NCBI GenBank assembly: GCA_012845835.1
Contig: JABAKD010000016.1
Coordinates: 7,285,919 to 7,349,918 of the forward strand
Length of the DNA: 64,000 nucleotides
Reading direction: 5' to 3'
Source of the DNA: Undaria pinnatifida
Lineage: Eukaryota > Sar > Phaeophyceae > Laminariales > Alariaceae
Part shown: positions 1 to 11,060 of the stretch, piece by piece
How positions within the stretch are numbered: the first letter of the stretch is position 1
Layout of the letters: each line of letters begins with the position of its first letter
Position numbers and translations under genes: made by a program
The notes under the pieces: generated by a model
What the model was told of the DNA's origin: nothing
Seen by the model: only the letters and a program-made list of their open reading frames with translations
The model's database searches: none

Positions 1-1100
1 GAAAAAAAAAAAAGTTGCGCTAACCGATAGTTCCCCACTTGAGGAGCTCAACCAATCAGATCCTCAGAACGTCCCAGAACGTCAGAAACCTTTGGCCCAG
101 AAAAGGCAACCCCCACCGCACTATAGAGGGATGAATCCAGGTATCGTTCGACACTCGCGCCAGCATGCCGACGCCCATGCCGCTGCGTGCTCTCCCTAGA
201 CCTAGACACTTTGATGGCATCGCACTTTCGGTCGCCAAATGTATGTACAGGGGCCCCCGAAGGGCTGATGCCAACAATACGGTCAAGCGTGATACATGAT
301 AGCACCCCTGGAGGATAAAACGCCCAGTCTCCCAGCGATGTCTCTCACCGCGCAACTAACTTGACGGCGGGTGAAGGAGCGCTGCGCGCACATGCTTGTA
401 ACAATGAAATAGCTTGCAGTATCGCCGAGCGCTGAAACACGGCAGTAGGTTGCCAGCCATGCGTAACAAAGCGGTGCCAATACACTATTAATAACAGCAC
501 TTCCTGCCGGCACAATACCGGTACACATATTCGGGGAGGAAGTATCCGTCGCGATCTCTAAATTATGTTGGGTCGGAAAAACATGATCGTGTTGGAACCC
601 GTCGAACTTTATAATCCACGGCCAACCCGACCCACGAAATATCTGCGAAAAAAATAGCTTGGAAATATGTTTTCCTGCCATTTAAAAAAAAAAAAAATTC
701 TAACGTAGTCTAATTGTTCGTGGGTTGCTTCGGCCTTGGACTGTGACGTTCGACGGTTTCAACACACCTCATGGTATATGCTTTTCCTAGCCAACTCCCA
801 CCCAACCAAAATTTGGTATCCCGCGAACACCCCACTTACCGTTCCCACTTTGGGTGGGGACAAGCTGCATCAAATCTATTCGGGATCAAGTGTGTCTTGC
901 AGTGATCGAAGGGTTAAGCATGACGCCCGTGCTCTCCATGTCCCATGCCGGGTAACCTGGCCCCCCTCCTTGGCAACCCATAGGTACCTTAGCCCTGAAT
1001 GCGGCACCGCGAGTGGCGTTAGCCGCCGACGAGTGAGCCCGTGCGAATATAACCCTCAGAGGTGCGCTTTCGAATTGCAGCAGCGAGGAGAATTGAGGTG
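1..1100. other. gene-poor stretch at the window start
   Basis: No convincing coding exon is visible. Open frames on both strands lack recognisable motifs and splice context. An A-run opens the window, followed by a short motif resembling cacttgaggagctcaac, which recurs near 3880, 8710 and 44000, so this edge may be part of a dispersed repeat. Confidence 0.4.
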
Positions 1101-1503
1101 GGCTTGTGCCGTGTTAGCGCAAAAGGCTTTCAGGCTGGTGCTGACTGTGCCGGGTGGTGTGATCCTGAAACTCGCCGGTACAGCTGTAGCGGGGGGACGG
1201 GAAATACCGTGGCCACAGGTGCGTGTGTGGGTGTAGGTGTGTGTAAGGTGTTTGCCTGGGGCTGTGTGAGTTGGGTAAGGTGTTTGCCTGGGGCTGTGTG
1301 AGTTGGCGGACTACAAGTCGCCGAGTTTTCATTAGTTTGGCTTGCGAATTACTGGCGCAAAAGGCTTCCAGGCTAGTGCTTACCGTTCGGGGCGGTGTGA
1401 TCCTGAAACTCGCCGGTACAGCTGTAGCGGGGGGACGGAAAATACCGTGGCCACAGTTGCGTGTATGTAGGTGTTTTGCTAGGGCTGGGAGTTGGGAGTT
1501 GGG
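1101..1503 (+). repeat. tandem duplication, period about 238 bp
   Basis: Two copies (about 1101-1276 and 1339-1503) share long near-identical stretches, including gcgcaaaaggctt and cctgaaactcgccggtacag. A 33-bp unit (ggtgtttgcctggggctgtg...) is also repeated at about 1248-1310. One frame stays open through each core copy and the two translations differ at only a few residues (QKAFRLVLTVPGGVILKLAG versus QKASRLVLTVRGGVILKLAG). That could reflect coding ancestry or simply a recent duplication. Confidence 0.75.
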
Positions 1504-2229
1504 TAACTATACTAATAGAAAGTTTTACCATCAGTCGCCGGCTACCGGCTAGGTATTAGTCGTAGCTACGTTTAATAAGACCTCTCAGGTAGTTGCCTGC
1601 GACATTTTGCGCAGTTCTGCCCTTTTATATATATATATCTGACTGGTGCTAGTGTTGTTTATCACTACTGCGTCATTCCTCTATTGTGCAGTAGGTGTTG
1701 CAGTTTTGGGGTTAACGAATGTTTCTGACCTCTGTAGTACGGTTGAGCTCCCCAAGTGCGGAACAATCGGTTAGGATGATAACTTTTTACGATTAGGTTC
1801 GTCTTAGGACTGGTGCACAGCAGTGTTGGTCGGACTGCGCAAGCGAACGCCTTCGAAGTCATGATTCGGGTGAGATGTTGAGCTCATGTGAGGAGGTCAG
1901 AAACTTCTTCTGCACCTCTAAACGTGGGATGACTCTACTGCAGGTTCTTTCAGTAAGTTTGTGTGCGGCAATTTGCGGGGTTCTATGTTTCTGTATCTCA
2001 CAGCCGCTCGCTACGTGTTACCTATTCATCGGTACATATTTAAAATTCGGTTGGTTGGCTTACGTCGCCAGATCCATGCTACTAGTGGTGTAGCAATGCT
2101 AATATAAATACTAATAGTACGGTATACGAGCAGGGTCACTTCTTTTTTTTTTGGTCCTTCTAAGGGTGGTGGCTTGATGACAATGGTTGACAAAATACTC
2201 TATACCTCATCGAAAAGCTGACTTGTTAA

Positions 2230-2338
2230 TATTACGGAGGACGATAGTAAATAGGACCAAATATTGTTAGTAAAAATAGATTAATATATAGGTTTTTGTC
2301 TCCACCGTAGGTCCTATTTACTAAGGTCCTCCGTAATA
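2230..2338. mobile_element. MITE-like inverted-repeat element (hairpin)
   Basis: The left arm (2230-2258, starting tattacggaggacgatagta) is matched inverted by the right arm (2310-2338) with only about two differences. The arms flank a 51-bp AT-rich centre. No coding capacity is present. The structure is typical of a miniature inverted-repeat transposable element or a transcribed hairpin. Confidence 0.75.
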
Positions 2339-2344
2339 GAGTAC

Positions 2345-2470
2345 AGTGAGTACCCCGATTCAAGAACACCCGAGTTCAACAACATTCGGGAGTTAAGAGC
2401 GGCCAACTCGTGCTGTCCCGCCACCCTGAAGGCTGTTTATTTCCCACTCACTGCCGTCTTTTTTTCTTGG
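2345..2470. repeat. dispersed repeat, ttaagagc family
   Basis: The segment holds a ccgattcaagaacaccc/ttcgggagttaagagcgg pattern that recurs in variant form at about 16145-16200 and 17080-17280, including the shared words ttaagagcgg and tgtcccgcca and the phrase attgcccactac/atttcccactca. It is non-coding. Confidence 0.5.
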
Positions 2471-3315
2471 GAGAACTCTCACCTAAGGAGGTCTATCTCT
2501 CACACAAAAAATTGACTCTGTTATTCATGATAGGGTAAACTGACAAGTGCAACCTGGTGAACGAGCCGTCCCATGGCCTGGGTATACAGCACACGCACAC
2601 AAGAAAAAACTTGTTGCAAATCAAGAATGACGAAATTCGGACGATTTCGGGCTAAGGAAAAAAAAAAAAAAATGATCAAAAATTTCCATCTCTTTTGCAG
2701 CACGCGTCGCCGCCCAACTAATATCTATTAATAGTGGTATCTATCAAGTTCAGTCAAGTTTCAGCCCTGGTTTTCGCACAACAGGTTTCATGTTTTTTTG
2801 GGAATGAGCGTCTTGCTGTTAGTATGGGTGGTGGAAGTTGAAGCTCATGCCGCGCATTGTCGAGTGTCAAACATGGTAAAAAAAAGGTAAGCTTTAACGT
2901 CTTCGAACCTTTTCCCCGCGTGTGTACGATGCTAGCGTGTTCACGTGCGTGACGCGTACTGTGCTTGAAGATACCATGCTTGCCTTCAACCCCTAAAACC
3001 TAACATGTATGTATTAATATCACATTGCTTTGTGTAACCGCTGCGCGTGATCTTCTGACTGGATATTAAAATTGGGCGGAGTTTTTTCTGAAGTCATGAG
3101 TCGAGTTGCGAAAGAGCTTGTCGATTAATTTTGTTTATTCTTCGGTGTCCTGTCCTGCACTTGAAGAGATCATTATCAAACCTAGACTCAACACCTATCG
3201 TATCTCAAGACGTCACCATCAAACCTAAACACTGCATTCCATCATCGCAAGGCCTAAACCTTAACACCTACCAGGCACAACATTTGTTTGTGTACCCACC
3301 GCGACAACCTGGCAG

Positions 3316-3518
3316 GATATTGAACTGGACAGAGTTCTCGATGAAGCATCAGTCGAGTTGCAAAGATGCTGTCGAGGCTGGATGAGCCGCAAGCGCACGC
3401 GGTGGGTTCGCATGGAGCGAGAAGCAAGACGACGCTTGTCGCGCTTGCAAAAGGAAATCGAAGCTGAGCGGGAAAGCTCACGAGTTCTCGAGACGCAACG
3501 GAAGGTCCTACACGAGAG
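3316..3518 (+). CDS. internal exon of an IQ-motif / coiled-coil protein (partial gene)
   Basis: The frame opens after a good acceptor (ctggcag|gat) and reads about 67 codons to a donor (gagag|gtgggt), ending in phase 2. It starts DIELDRVLDEASVELQRCC and contains LQRCCRGWMSRKR, a match to the IQ calmodulin-binding pattern (hydrophobic-Q-x3-R-G-x3-R/K). A charged amphipathic stretch with REARRRL and EIEAERE follows, probably a single helix or coiled coil. The 5' exons were not found. The phase fits the exon at 6538, whose first nucleotide would complete an Arg codon, so the two may belong to one gene. IQ proteins bind calmodulin or myosin light chains; the specific role is unknown. A degenerate second copy of the helical part lies at 3757-3867. 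Confidence 0.5.
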
Positions 3519-3756
3519 GTGGGTGGAGCGGCGTGCGCGCTGGAGAGTACTAGGGCTACACATTGTCAGATGGCAAAACGAAATGATGACATGGTTATGA
3601 CATTGTGCTCCCACACAACAGACCGTGACGACGATAGGACCGGGGAAATCAATGCGAAGAAGCCTTCACGATTCACCGAACTCATAAAGCATGATTCTGT
3701 TGGCTGTATACTTATTCAGTACGGTAGTGTTTACCCAGCAGACCAGAGTCACTGAC

Positions 3757-3867
3757 TCGCGTTTGCGAAAGGAAATCGAAGATGAGCGGGAAAGGTCACC
3801 CGTGCTTGAGACGCAACGGGAGGTCCTACGTGAGAGGCGGGCGACCCGTGCTAACTGCAGCACCTAG
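3757..3867 (+). pseudogene. degenerate duplicate of part of the IQ exon
   Basis: The sequence repeats the 3' half of the exon at 3316-3518 at roughly 85 % identity by eye. The translation runs LRKEIEDERERSPVLETQRE and ends with a TAG about 10 codons later. The IQ motif itself is absent and no acceptor is obvious. It is best read as a partial tandem exon duplication that decayed, although use as an alternative 3' exon cannot be excluded. Confidence 0.5.
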
Positions 3868-4465
3868 CTTTTTTATGAGGCTCATCAGTTGAAGAGCTCC
3901 ACACATCGCCCCCCAAAAAACGTGCGCTTGGCCCGATGAGCGATACCACACCACCTAGGTACGTAACGTAGATTATTGTTTTAGAACGTTTTTAGAGACA
4001 CACCGTAACTACTGAGCTATACAGCAGTCAGCGCTGACTGCATGGCTCGGTGGCTACAGGGTATCTCTAACAAAAGCACCCTCCGTGGTCCATCTGGCGG
4101 GTACGTCAGGACCTCGGACCTACTCAAGGGTTTGCGATGCCGTTAGTCACTTCTGCTCCAAAACAGGGCGGGGTTGTGGCGCTTCGGCTTCCCCTGGAGA
4201 CATGAACCATGAGTTTCTCAGCAATTCTGATCGCCAAGAGCTTTGCTTGGTGTATCTCTCATAACCGTAAAGGGTAACCGTGAAGGGTACAAGATTCCCC
4301 TTTCGGGATGTGGTCGGCTTGAAATCGCATGGGCGTCGCAAGTAAAAACGGGGGGGGTGGGGAAGCTCCTGAAAACTAAAGGGAATAAATAGCCACCGCG
4401 CCACCGCGCAAGTAACCGGGCAAGTAACACCGACCATTGCTAGCCCAAACGATTCTTTTTCCAGC

Positions 4466-4520
4466 TTGGTCTATGTATTCCGTACCTGATTTTTTGGTCT
4501 ATGTATTCCGTACCTGATTC
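4466..4520. repeat. 28-bp tandem duplication
   Basis: The unit ttggtctatgtattccgtac plus ctgatt is present twice in direct succession with almost no divergence. Confidence 0.8.
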
Positions 4521-4575
4521 TGGGCAGTTGAGGGGGCCCGTCAGTCCGAAACCCCAATCGTACTATGGTACCACG

Positions 4576-4624
4576 CGTCGGGTGGACCATGTCGGGTGGA
4601 ACATGTCGGGTGGACCATGTCGGC
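4576..4624. repeat. 15-bp minisatellite, about 3 units
   Basis: The unit gtcgggtggaccat is repeated about three times with a single a/c change. It is non-coding. Confidence 0.8.
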
Positions 4625-5137
4625 AAACCTGTTGGCGCTGCAGCAGTAGATCCCGCAGTAGCTGGGGCTGAGCAAAGGTCGGGGTAGACAAAAAACAGCA
4701 TGAAATAATTAATCTCTCACAGCACAGGCGTCGAAGCTGCCCATTCTGACTTTCTACATAGTGCAAAACCCCAAATATCCAAATGGAGTAGTTTTTGCAG
4801 TAACAATATCCTGACAGAGCATACCATAATCCGCGTCAAAGGAACACGCATCGGCAGCACAGCGCCAACAAAGACAGTGTCCGTTATCGTGTTGTACTGA
4901 GGGCGCCCGCCCTTAAGAAATTTAGTCCGTGAGGAAATTGAGGCGTTTTTTTTTTCTCGCGGTTAAAGAAAAAAAATTGACCTAGAAGAAACCGTGTTCA
5001 GGGTTGGGTTTCGTGCTAAATCCCACCATCAGCCGCTAGTAGCCAATGCTTAATGGCGGCGGCAAAAATAAGAAACTGAGCCTCGACGCTACATATTCCC
5101 CTATTATTAGTAACTATATTGGATTTTGATTATCACC

Positions 5138-5245
5138 TGGTATGCCATTGGGTTAAATTGACACATGACGTGTATGAAAATACGTGGAAGTGTGGTGAGC
5201 TTAAGCTTTTATTTTTCCCCTTCTGCCGGAGGATAAAATAAAAAG
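5138..5245 (+). repeat. dispersed repeat (copy also at 57546-57650)
   Basis: The segment shares gaaaatacgtggaagtgtgg and the flanking sequence through tttatttttccccttctgccggagg-like text with 57546-57650 at high identity. Both copies are followed by an A-rich run, which suggests a retroposed or MITE-type element end. Confidence 0.65.
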
Positions 5246-5267
5246 TACATATATCCCCTTAAAAGAA

Positions 5268-5810
5268 TGTATAGTTTCCACGCACAAATTGAGCTGCCCC
5301 GCCCGCCCCGCCCCCGCCCCCCCCCCCCCCTCCCCCCATGATAAACTGGTGCATTCTTTCCCAAACCGTCAGATTTATCCCCTTGAAGGATTTATAGTTT
5401 CCACGCACAAATTGAGCTGCCCCGCCCCCCCCCTCCACCCCCGCTCCCTTTTGATCAAACCCAGCCCCCCACGTCCTTAAAACCCCGCCCTCCCCTCACC
5501 GGTTGTTCGACTTACAGGATACACTTGATAAACGGATGCATTTCCTTCCACAGCTGTCAGATTTTGTCCCCTTCAGAAACGGGTTTCATAGTTTCCGCGC
5601 ACAGACTGACTAGCATCACCCTGTTGACCCTGACAGCTAAAGTGCAGTTGCAAGGGGAGTCGTCGATCTATATCCTTAATGAGGACACACAACCCGTACT
5701 ACGCGCGATCGGAGTATCACACACAGCTTGCAAAGATGAGTTTCGATCAAATCTTCGATCTCCCAGCTGCAGCGTATTTTCATTTTTTACAGTATATATC
5801 ACCTGGAATG
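5268..5810 (+). repeat. dispersed repeat family R1, copy A
   Basis: This is the first of five copies in the window (A 5268-5810, B 10495-11060, C 22570-22960 reverse, D 47855-48400, E 58672-59140 reverse). The shared core has the order cctcaccggttgt, gacttacaggata, tttccttccacagctgtcag, gtttccgcgcacagactga, atcaccctgttgaccctg and ccttaatgaggacacacaac. It is preceded by a C-rich tract, here with a duplicated tttccacgcacaaattgagc block. No coding capacity is conserved among copies, so it is probably a non-autonomous element. Confidence 0.8.
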
Positions 5811-6537
5811 TTCCCCCGTAGTAGCGAACACCTGCTGTATGACATACACACTCTTGGTTTGTGCGTGATTCTTGGGCAAATCGCAGCGGCAATCGCGTGC
5901 ATCGCGGATCTATCTGTGTCAGAAAACCGTGTACCTGGTACAATCTGAAAAGATGGGCCGTGCAGGCAGGTTGCAAGCACACTGTGTCGTGGACTGTGCA
6001 CCTGGGACGAGAAAGTTTTGCAGTTTGAGGTCAAACCTGTCAGGCGTAGGATTTTTGACCGCCAACCAGGTTCATGACACCGTTCAAATCGAAAGAAAGC
6101 AAGCACCAGACACCGAAATGAACAGTCAATGTCAAGGAGCACGGGCACTTAATTTATCCTTTCAACCCTTTTAGACGTGTACGCACGTTCTTTAGAGACA
6201 ATCAACTTGCTACCAGTGTGGGATGTATTTTGCAGTTATAAAATAGCTTATCAGCGCTTTCCAGCTGGTGTTACAAATACCGCGCGGAGTACACCCCACG
6301 GCGCTTGCATCAACACCCCCCTCCCCTACCCGACTGCAGACTTGAAAGGGATGCGAGGGTCTACGGTCTAAAGACTACGACCGTGCATGATGATTAAGAC
6401 CCCCTCCCCCCCCCGTCTGGTCGGTGAAAACCCGGCGTGCTCCGTCCGGGCAAAAAGAGGGTGTATGGCCTAAGTAAAGACTAAGCAAGTAACAGATGAG
6501 TATTCGCCCCCCCCCCCCTCGGCACACGCGTCTGCAG

Positions 6538-7291
6538 ATGGACACTGGCCCAGATTGTTTTGGCATCAGCAGCTAGGAGACGCGCAGCAGCGAAACAGGT
6601 CTCTCAACGACGAGCCGCGCGGAAAGAACGACAGAACCGACTCGGCCGAAACACCGAGGAGATCTCCGCCGCGGCGGATTCTTCTGCCGGGCACAGTCAA
6701 AACGCGCATGAAACCGTCTCAGCAAAGAAGGCGTCATCCTTGCGCAGGGGTGACGCGTCCATCGTAGATGCCGTGGATGTGGTAGACGTGGTAGATGTGG
6801 CAGATTTCGTAAATATCAGCGACACCACGGGCAAAATCGACAACAAGGCCGATAACTCTACTGCTGCTGCTACGAGCGGTATTATTGTACCCCCCGCCAT
6901 ACCAGGCGTGGTCAGTCTCGAAAGGGTGGTAACTATAGACGGCACCGAAGTTCAACTTACGGCGCAAGTCAAAGAGTTGAACGATGGTGGTTACGAGGGT
7001 GAGGGGAGGGGTGGACCCGTTGAGATGTCGCTCGTGGCGTTCGACAAGAAAACACGTCGATCTTCAACACTTCAGCTCAAAGCTGCTGATATCGGAATTA
7101 TCCTTGGCACGGTAGGGGGCGATGGTGGCAACGGGGGGGGCGGCGGAGGCAGCGGGGGGGGCGGGGGGGGCAGGGCGGGGACTTTGAACATCTTCGCGAC
7201 TGTCTTGAAATCGTTGACCGTGTTCAACAGTCGGCGGAAAGATCTGTTTATTCTCTCGTACAGGGGAAAAAAGATAGCTGCGCCGCATTAG
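6538..7291 (+). CDS. terminal exon of a probable IQ/helical protein; C-terminal domain unknown
   Basis: The open frame of about 250 codons ends at TAA/TAG 7289-7291. A C-run and ctgcag|a form a plausible acceptor at 6537, giving a one-nucleotide start that fits the phase of the exon at 3316-3518. An alternative acceptor is at 6553. The start WTLAQIVLASAARRRAAAKQ continues as a basic helix that could be a second IQ-like motif. A low-complexity VDVVDVVDVADF stretch, a beta-rich region (RVVTIDGTEVQLTAQVKEL, then PVEMSLVAFDKKTRRSSTLQ) and a Gly-rich linker at about 7120-7180 follow. The end is LNIFATVLKSLTVFNSRRKD and FILSYRGKK. GC content and codon use contrast with the flanking DNA. I do not recognise the C-terminal fold. 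Confidence 0.5.
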
Positions 7292-7639
7292 ATTAACAGT
7301 AGTATGCGAAGTATAGTTTAGTACATCATTCTTGTTGTTAATAACGCCGTTGGAATCTCAGGGACAGGGAAAAGCGTCGAAAAATATGAGACGAATACAG
7401 CATCGGCCACACAACTCACGCCGGGTTCACTGTGCGGTAGGGGGCATGTGCCCGAATCAACAGCGGTACTCGTAGCTTTAAGACACGCGCACTGCATACT
7501 CTGATGATGCTCGTACTGCCGCACGCTTGTCTTCCTAAACGGCTACAAAAAAAAAAAGGAAAAGTGTGAGCACACATCTCGTGTGTGTTTGGTTCATGTA
7601 AATGGACTCCCAAAAGATTAACATTTGATTGCTCAAGCG

Positions 7640-7672
7640 AATGCATGCATGCATGCATGCATGCATGCGTGC
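7640..7672. repeat. (TGCA)n microsatellite
   Basis: This is a perfect self-complementary tgca repeat of about eight units followed by a gtgcgcg tail. It can form a cruciform. Confidence 0.9.
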
Positions 7673-7926
7673 GCGTAGCCATTGCGCCTGACGCTCGTTC
7701 GCGTCATTACCCACTCATCCTAAGGATGCGTGCCCACGCGATAGAACAGGTGCAGCACTTTTTGGCTTTCTGTTTTGGTTTTTGTGAACGATAGAGTTCC
7801 TTAACAAAAGCATCGCCGAAAGGAAATGTCATTATTGTTTTGCGATATGCTTGTATTATATACCTACAGTTAGTAGGCCATGTACTTTTTTTATCGGGGT
7901 TGCACTTTCATTTTTACTCAAAAAAA

Positions 7927-8140
7927 CATTTCTTTAACGAATTCGCCGGTTTTGAAAACAGATCCCGGCCGTATCTCCTGAAATATGGGCCCCCTTGCCC
8001 CCCCGACGTCATCGTTCGATAGTCCTTTGCAAACAAGAAAATATGTGAAGATATGTTTTTTCATCTCATCCTTCCTCGTGTCGAGCAGCCATGAAAAGTT
8101 CGTTAAAGAAAAACGCTGGTTTGGGGGGGGGCTATCGTAG
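7927..8140. mobile_element. C-capped MITE, copy 1
   Basis: The core ttctttaacga...cgccggttttga...ccggccgtatctcctgaaat...aagaaaa.cgctgg and the right end ggggggggctatcgtag are shared with copies at 8229-8465 and 9576-9807. The left C-run seen in the other copies is missing here. A direct repeat of about 22 bp (tttttactcaaaaaaacatt) lies just outside each side, at about 7911 and 8150, and may mark a target duplication or a nested insertion. Confidence 0.7.
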
Positions 8141-8228
8141 AATCAGTCATTTTTACTCAAAAAAACATTTTTTTCGTGGTGAAGTATGAAGGTCTCAAGT
8201 CTCACAAAAAAACTGGTTCAGACTCGTT

Positions 8229-8465
8229 CTACGGTACCCCCCCCCAACTGTTCTTCAACGAAAACGCCGGTTTTGAAGCCAGCTTCCGGCCGTATCTCCT
8301 GAAATACGACGCCCCTTGCCAACCCGCCGTCGTCGTTCGATAGTTATTTGCAACCCAGAAAATATGTAATGATTTTGTTTTCATAGCATTCGTTCTTGTG
8401 CCGAGCGGCCATGACTCGTCCATTAAAGAAAATCGCTGTTTTTTCCTGGGGGGGGGCTATCGTAG
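8229..8465. mobile_element. C-capped MITE, copy 2 (intact ends)
   Basis: The left end ctacggtaccccccccc and the right end ggggggggctatcgtag are inverted matches of each other, and the internal ttcaacgaaaacgcc / ttaaagaaaatcgctg pair continues the palindrome. Total length is about 237 bp, with no reading frame shared with the other copies. Confidence 0.8.
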
Positions 8466-9575
8466 AATCAATCAAGACTACTACCCTGTACCGTAGCATG
8501 TCTTGCGTGCTACGGTAGAGGTATGCCGATTTTTTGGCGGACATGTTTTGTGAATGACGAGGCTTCTTAATCCAATATCGTCGGAATCTCATTATCGTGT
8601 TTTTCAAAATGATTGTGTGTATATATGTACCTGGGCCGCACGGGTTTGTTCGTCGGATTGTGCTTCCAGAATTGCTTCAAAATCGGTTTTTGGGCGAGGT
8701 TTAGACCTCGTCAAGTGAGGAGCTCCAGAAAAGAAAAAGGGTTCGCCTCTACCATATTGTGTGCAGTAACACTGTTATAGTCTGAACAAAATCGCGGGAA
8801 CACGTGCACGTGTATCCCTTTGCAGGGTTGTCTTCTAAGCTGTCCCGCGTTTAGTCATTCGCTTGTGTGCTGCTTTAGAAGAGCTAAACGTTGTAGTATC
8901 CAATTCTGACGAAAAAGTCACGCACTGAGCAACGGTGACGGAGTCAACACCCTGACTCGTCCACTGTTTTCCTATACGAACATGCCCTCCAACTAATACG
9001 TAACCCCTTTTTCCCGTATTCCTAAACCCTATATTCTAGACTCTGGGCTCATGCAGGCTTGTCAGGGTAATACCATAACACTAGCCCACCCTGATGAGCC
9101 GTATAAGCAGACTTTGGGAATATTCGGGGAAGCACCGGTTCCCGATTAAGGACACGAATCGAAGATGCGGCTCCTCAAAACCCACTTCCACACCTCCAAT
9201 ATCCTATGTGAGGGTATGAAGCCTCGTGAAGGAACACCAAGAAGAAAAGGAAGCGTTTTCCGTTAGGGGCTCGAAAGCAGCAGGCACCAGAGATACCGCC
9301 AGCCCCAGCGGCAGGGCGGGGGGGTCGAAAATAAATCCTTGACCAATGAAAAGGTACAACAAGCTGTCGCTGCATTCCCAGCTAGAGGCGGGGGGCGAAG
9401 ACGAATTTGGAAAACGAAAGAACATACTAGCTACCGCTACACCCCTAGTGTGGAGCGGGACGAAGCGAAACCGCAGTTTTCCCAGAACGGGACAACACTA
9501 CCACGACATGTCCCGTGAGAGTGAGGGCAGGAACGCATCGATGACAAAGGCAAAACGCAAGAGAGTTGTACAAGC
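8466..9575. other. no gene seen between MITE copies 2 and 3
   Basis: The stretch has mixed composition with no exon-like frame, RNA gene or repeat that I could support, apart from a short cagtgaggagctcc-type word near 8720. Confidence 0.4.
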
Positions 9576-9807
9576 GTACCCCCCCCCCAACTTTTCTTTA
9601 ACGAAATCACCGGTTTTGAAGCCAGCTCCCGGCCGCATCTCCTCAAATACGGTGCCCCTTGCCACGCCGACGTCATCGTTTCATAGTTCTTCGCGAGCAA
9701 CAAAATGGGTGAAGATATTTTTTTCACACCGTCCTTCCTCGTGTCGAGCAGCCTTGAAACCGCTCGTTGAAGAAAATCGCTGGGTTTTTTGGGGGGGGCT
9801 ATCGTAG
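9576..9807. mobile_element. C-capped MITE, copy 3
   Basis: The architecture matches copy 2 (gtacccccccccc at left, ggggggggctatcgtag at right) with the same internal palindrome and about 80 % identity by eye. All three copies are in the same orientation within 1.9 kb. Confidence 0.8.
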
Positions 9808-10494
9808 AATCAGTCAAGACTACTGCCCTGTACCGCAGTATGAGCAGCCAGATCACCCAGGACCGGAGCGGTCGCGGTCGCAAAAGCTACCAGCACACTA
9901 CAAGAGCGCGACGTGTACGGAATCTGCGCGCGCGGTGGAGGGGACATCGTTCACTGACCCTGTATAAACATCACAACGTAAACGTATGTACTGATGGCGA
10001 ACACGACCTGCCAAGGTATATCACGTGCAGGTTGCAAAGAGTGCCTCGCGTTTGGAGGGGCTCCCCCTCTCGCCCCCGCCCACTCCCTCGCCCCCCTCCT
10101 TGCCATTGGGTGGTGGGGTGACACAAAGTTGAACGTCATTCAAGCACGTGTACAACAGGAAGAAGTTGGAACGTCTTTCTGTTTCCGTTATTTGGCGCGA
10201 AGGGCAAGCAAGTACAACGACGACAACAACAACAATAAGTTAAGAGGTTCCTTGCTCCGAGAATGTTACGAGCGATCAACGTTGAAGTTCACGCTGCACA
10301 TTGGAGGACAGCAAGCACGAAGACAACAACGACTATTGTACGAGGGGGAGGTGGTTGTGGTCCGGCAACATCCTTTTGGGGACCAAAAGTGCTCGAAAAG
10401 TGCTCGTGATCACATTATTCATTTCCTGGCACCTTGTGTTACTATCTTACGATCTCATATATATATACACCAATACAACCTAAAGCTGTTGGAA

Positions 10495-11060
10495 ATCACC
10501 CCCCCCCCGCCCCTCCCCTTCGAACACTCCCTCCTCTCCTCACCGGTTGTACGACTTACAGGATATACATACATGATAAACGGATGCATTCCTTCCACAA
10601 CCGTCAAAACTGACGCATTCCTTCCACAACCGTCAGGTTTGTCCCCTTAAAGGATTTATAGTTTCCGCGCACAGATCGTTGACCCCCCCCCCCCCCCCCC
10701 GCCCCCCCTCCCTCTTGTTCAAACCCAGGCCCCCATGCCCTTAAATCTTCGCCCTCCCCTCACCCGGTTATGCGACTCACAGGATGCACTTGTTGATCTG
10801 ATGCATTTCCTTCCGCAGCTGTCAGATTGTGCCCCCCTCATAAACGGGTTTTATGGTTTCCGCGCACAGACTGATTAACATCACCCTGTTGACCCTGGTA
10901 CAAGCTACACTGTAGTTTCAAGGGGAGTCGCCGACCTATCGTACATCCTTAATGAGGGCACACAACCCGTAATACGTGCGATCGGAGTGTCACACACAGC
11001 TTGCAGAGTTTAGTTTCGACGAAACCTTCGATCTCACAGCTGGAGTGTATTTTTACTTTT
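10495..11060 (+). repeat. dispersed repeat family R1, copy B
   Basis: This copy runs in the same order and orientation as copy A and has two C-runs (10499-10510 and 10684-10715). The block around cattccttccacaaccgtca is duplicated in tandem at about 10588-10640. The 3' end reaches ttcgatctcacagctgga. Confidence 0.8.

Noticed and set aside
283-681. 132-codon minus frame
   Set aside because: No motif, no splice context, no compositional shift from surrounding DNA.
9437-9883. 148-codon minus frame
   Set aside because: Lies across MITE copy 3; related frames in the other copies are not conserved.
9994-10650. 218-codon plus frame
   Set aside because: Its 3' third is repeat R1 sequence and the rest shows no domain; probably chance.
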